Made by a program: the position numbers and the translations under genes
The notes under the pieces: generated by a model
What the model was told of the DNA's origin: nothing
The model's database searches: none
What the model saw: the letters and a program-made list of their open reading frames with translations, nothing else
Source: Christensenella sp. UBA5399
Lineage (GTDB): Bacteria > Bacillota > Clostridia > Christensenellales > Christensenellaceae
Length of the DNA: 6,384 nt
Direction: 5' to 3'
Assembly (NCBI GenBank): GCA_002407725.1
Contig: DHOD01000068.1
Span: 6,214 to 12,597 of the forward strand
In this document: piece after piece, positions 6,286 to 6,384 of the stretch
Numbering within the stretch: the stretch's first letter is position 1
Layout: each line of letters starts with the position of its first letter

Positions 6286-6291
6286 TATAAT
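6286..6291 (+). promoter_or_regulatory. Divergent + strand −10 element
   Basis: A consensus TATAAT lies in an AT-rich stretch upstream of the GC-rich leader at the right edge. No good −35 is seen 16-18 bases upstream and the TG extension is missing. +1 would be near 6298. It probably drives a gene beyond the window. Confidence 0.45.
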
Positions 6292-6321
6292 GAAACCATT
6301 ATTAGTTAAAGCGGGGGCCGC

Positions 6322-6351
6322 ATGCGGATCATCCGCCTTGGAGATCAATGA
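6322..6351 (+). CDS. Possible 9-codon leader peptide
   Basis: ATG at 6322 opens a short frame, MRIIRLGDQ, that ends in a TGA overlapping the next ATG as ATGA (6348-6351). This is the layout seen in translational coupling. A G-run at 6313-6317 is a poor ribosome binding site. The frame also lies over the palindrome CCGCATGCGG (6318-6327) and a GCGG/CCGC stem (6324-6336), so the region may instead be a structured RNA leader or operator. Confidence 0.2.
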   Translation: MRIIRLGDQ

Positions 6352-6384
6352 AGAGAGAGACGCGGGCAAGGGCAGTACTGGGAT
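6348..6384 (+). CDS. Possible start of a + strand gene, cut by the window edge
   Basis: ATG at 6348 begins an open frame to the edge, MKRETRARAVLG. GGAG at 6340-6343 precedes it by only 4 bases, which is short. The basic start followed by hydrophobic residues could be the beginning of a signal peptide or membrane protein, but 12 codons are too few to tell. AGA, AGG and CGG Arg codons are frequent here, unlike the CGC and CGT that dominate the neighbouring genes, so a non-coding structured leader is also possible. Confidence 0.3.
   Translation, partial: MKRETRARAVLG

Overview
The window looks like chromosomal DNA from a Firmicute, most likely of the class Clostridia. The evidence is strong AGGAGG-type ribosome binding sites, extended −10 promoters, a Gram-positive-style lipoprotein with a Thr/Pro-rich tether, a Firmicutes-like ribulokinase and intrinsic terminators with U-tracts. 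I cannot name a genus with confidence. No tRNA, rRNA, CRISPR array, insertion sequence or integrase is visible. Gene spacing is normal and nothing suggests recent transfer.

Left part (1-1911, + strand). First is the 3' end of a lytic transglycosylase whose catalytic Glu lies off the left edge. Next is an ECF-family RNA polymerase sigma factor with its own extended −10 promoter, and then a lipoprotein carrying a SIMPL (DUF541/YggE-like) domain. No anti-sigma factor follows the sigma gene. The short gap between sigma factor and lipoprotein holds a GGAAC...TCTAA pair that resembles an ECF-type promoter, overlapped by a hairpin. This suggests that the sigma factor may drive the lipoprotein gene as part of a small envelope-stress unit. 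A clear terminator closes the block.

Middle part (1912-3770, + strand). Ribulokinase (araB) stands alone between terminators, without araA or araD in view. Its leader contains a perfect 12-bp inverted repeat separated by 23 bases, downstream of an extended −10 promoter and upstream of a strong ribosome binding site. It is either an operator pair or an mRNA stem.

Right part (3771-6384). Two genes lie on the − strand and converge on araB, sharing its bidirectional terminator. In transcription order they are a zinc metallopeptidase of the M3 (oligoendopeptidase F-like) family, made as an acidic extracytoplasmic lipoprotein, and a 175-residue helical protein of unknown function with a TTG start. 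The peptidase promoter places +1 exactly at the ATG, which predicts a leaderless mRNA. Beyond it, a divergent promoter on the + strand leads to a GC-rich leader and a possible gene start cut by the right edge.

The genes look like ordinary housekeeping and envelope genes rather than a dedicated new system. The least ordinary points are the sigma/SIMPL arrangement, the araB leader repeat, the leaderless secreted M3 peptidase and its unrecognised partner.
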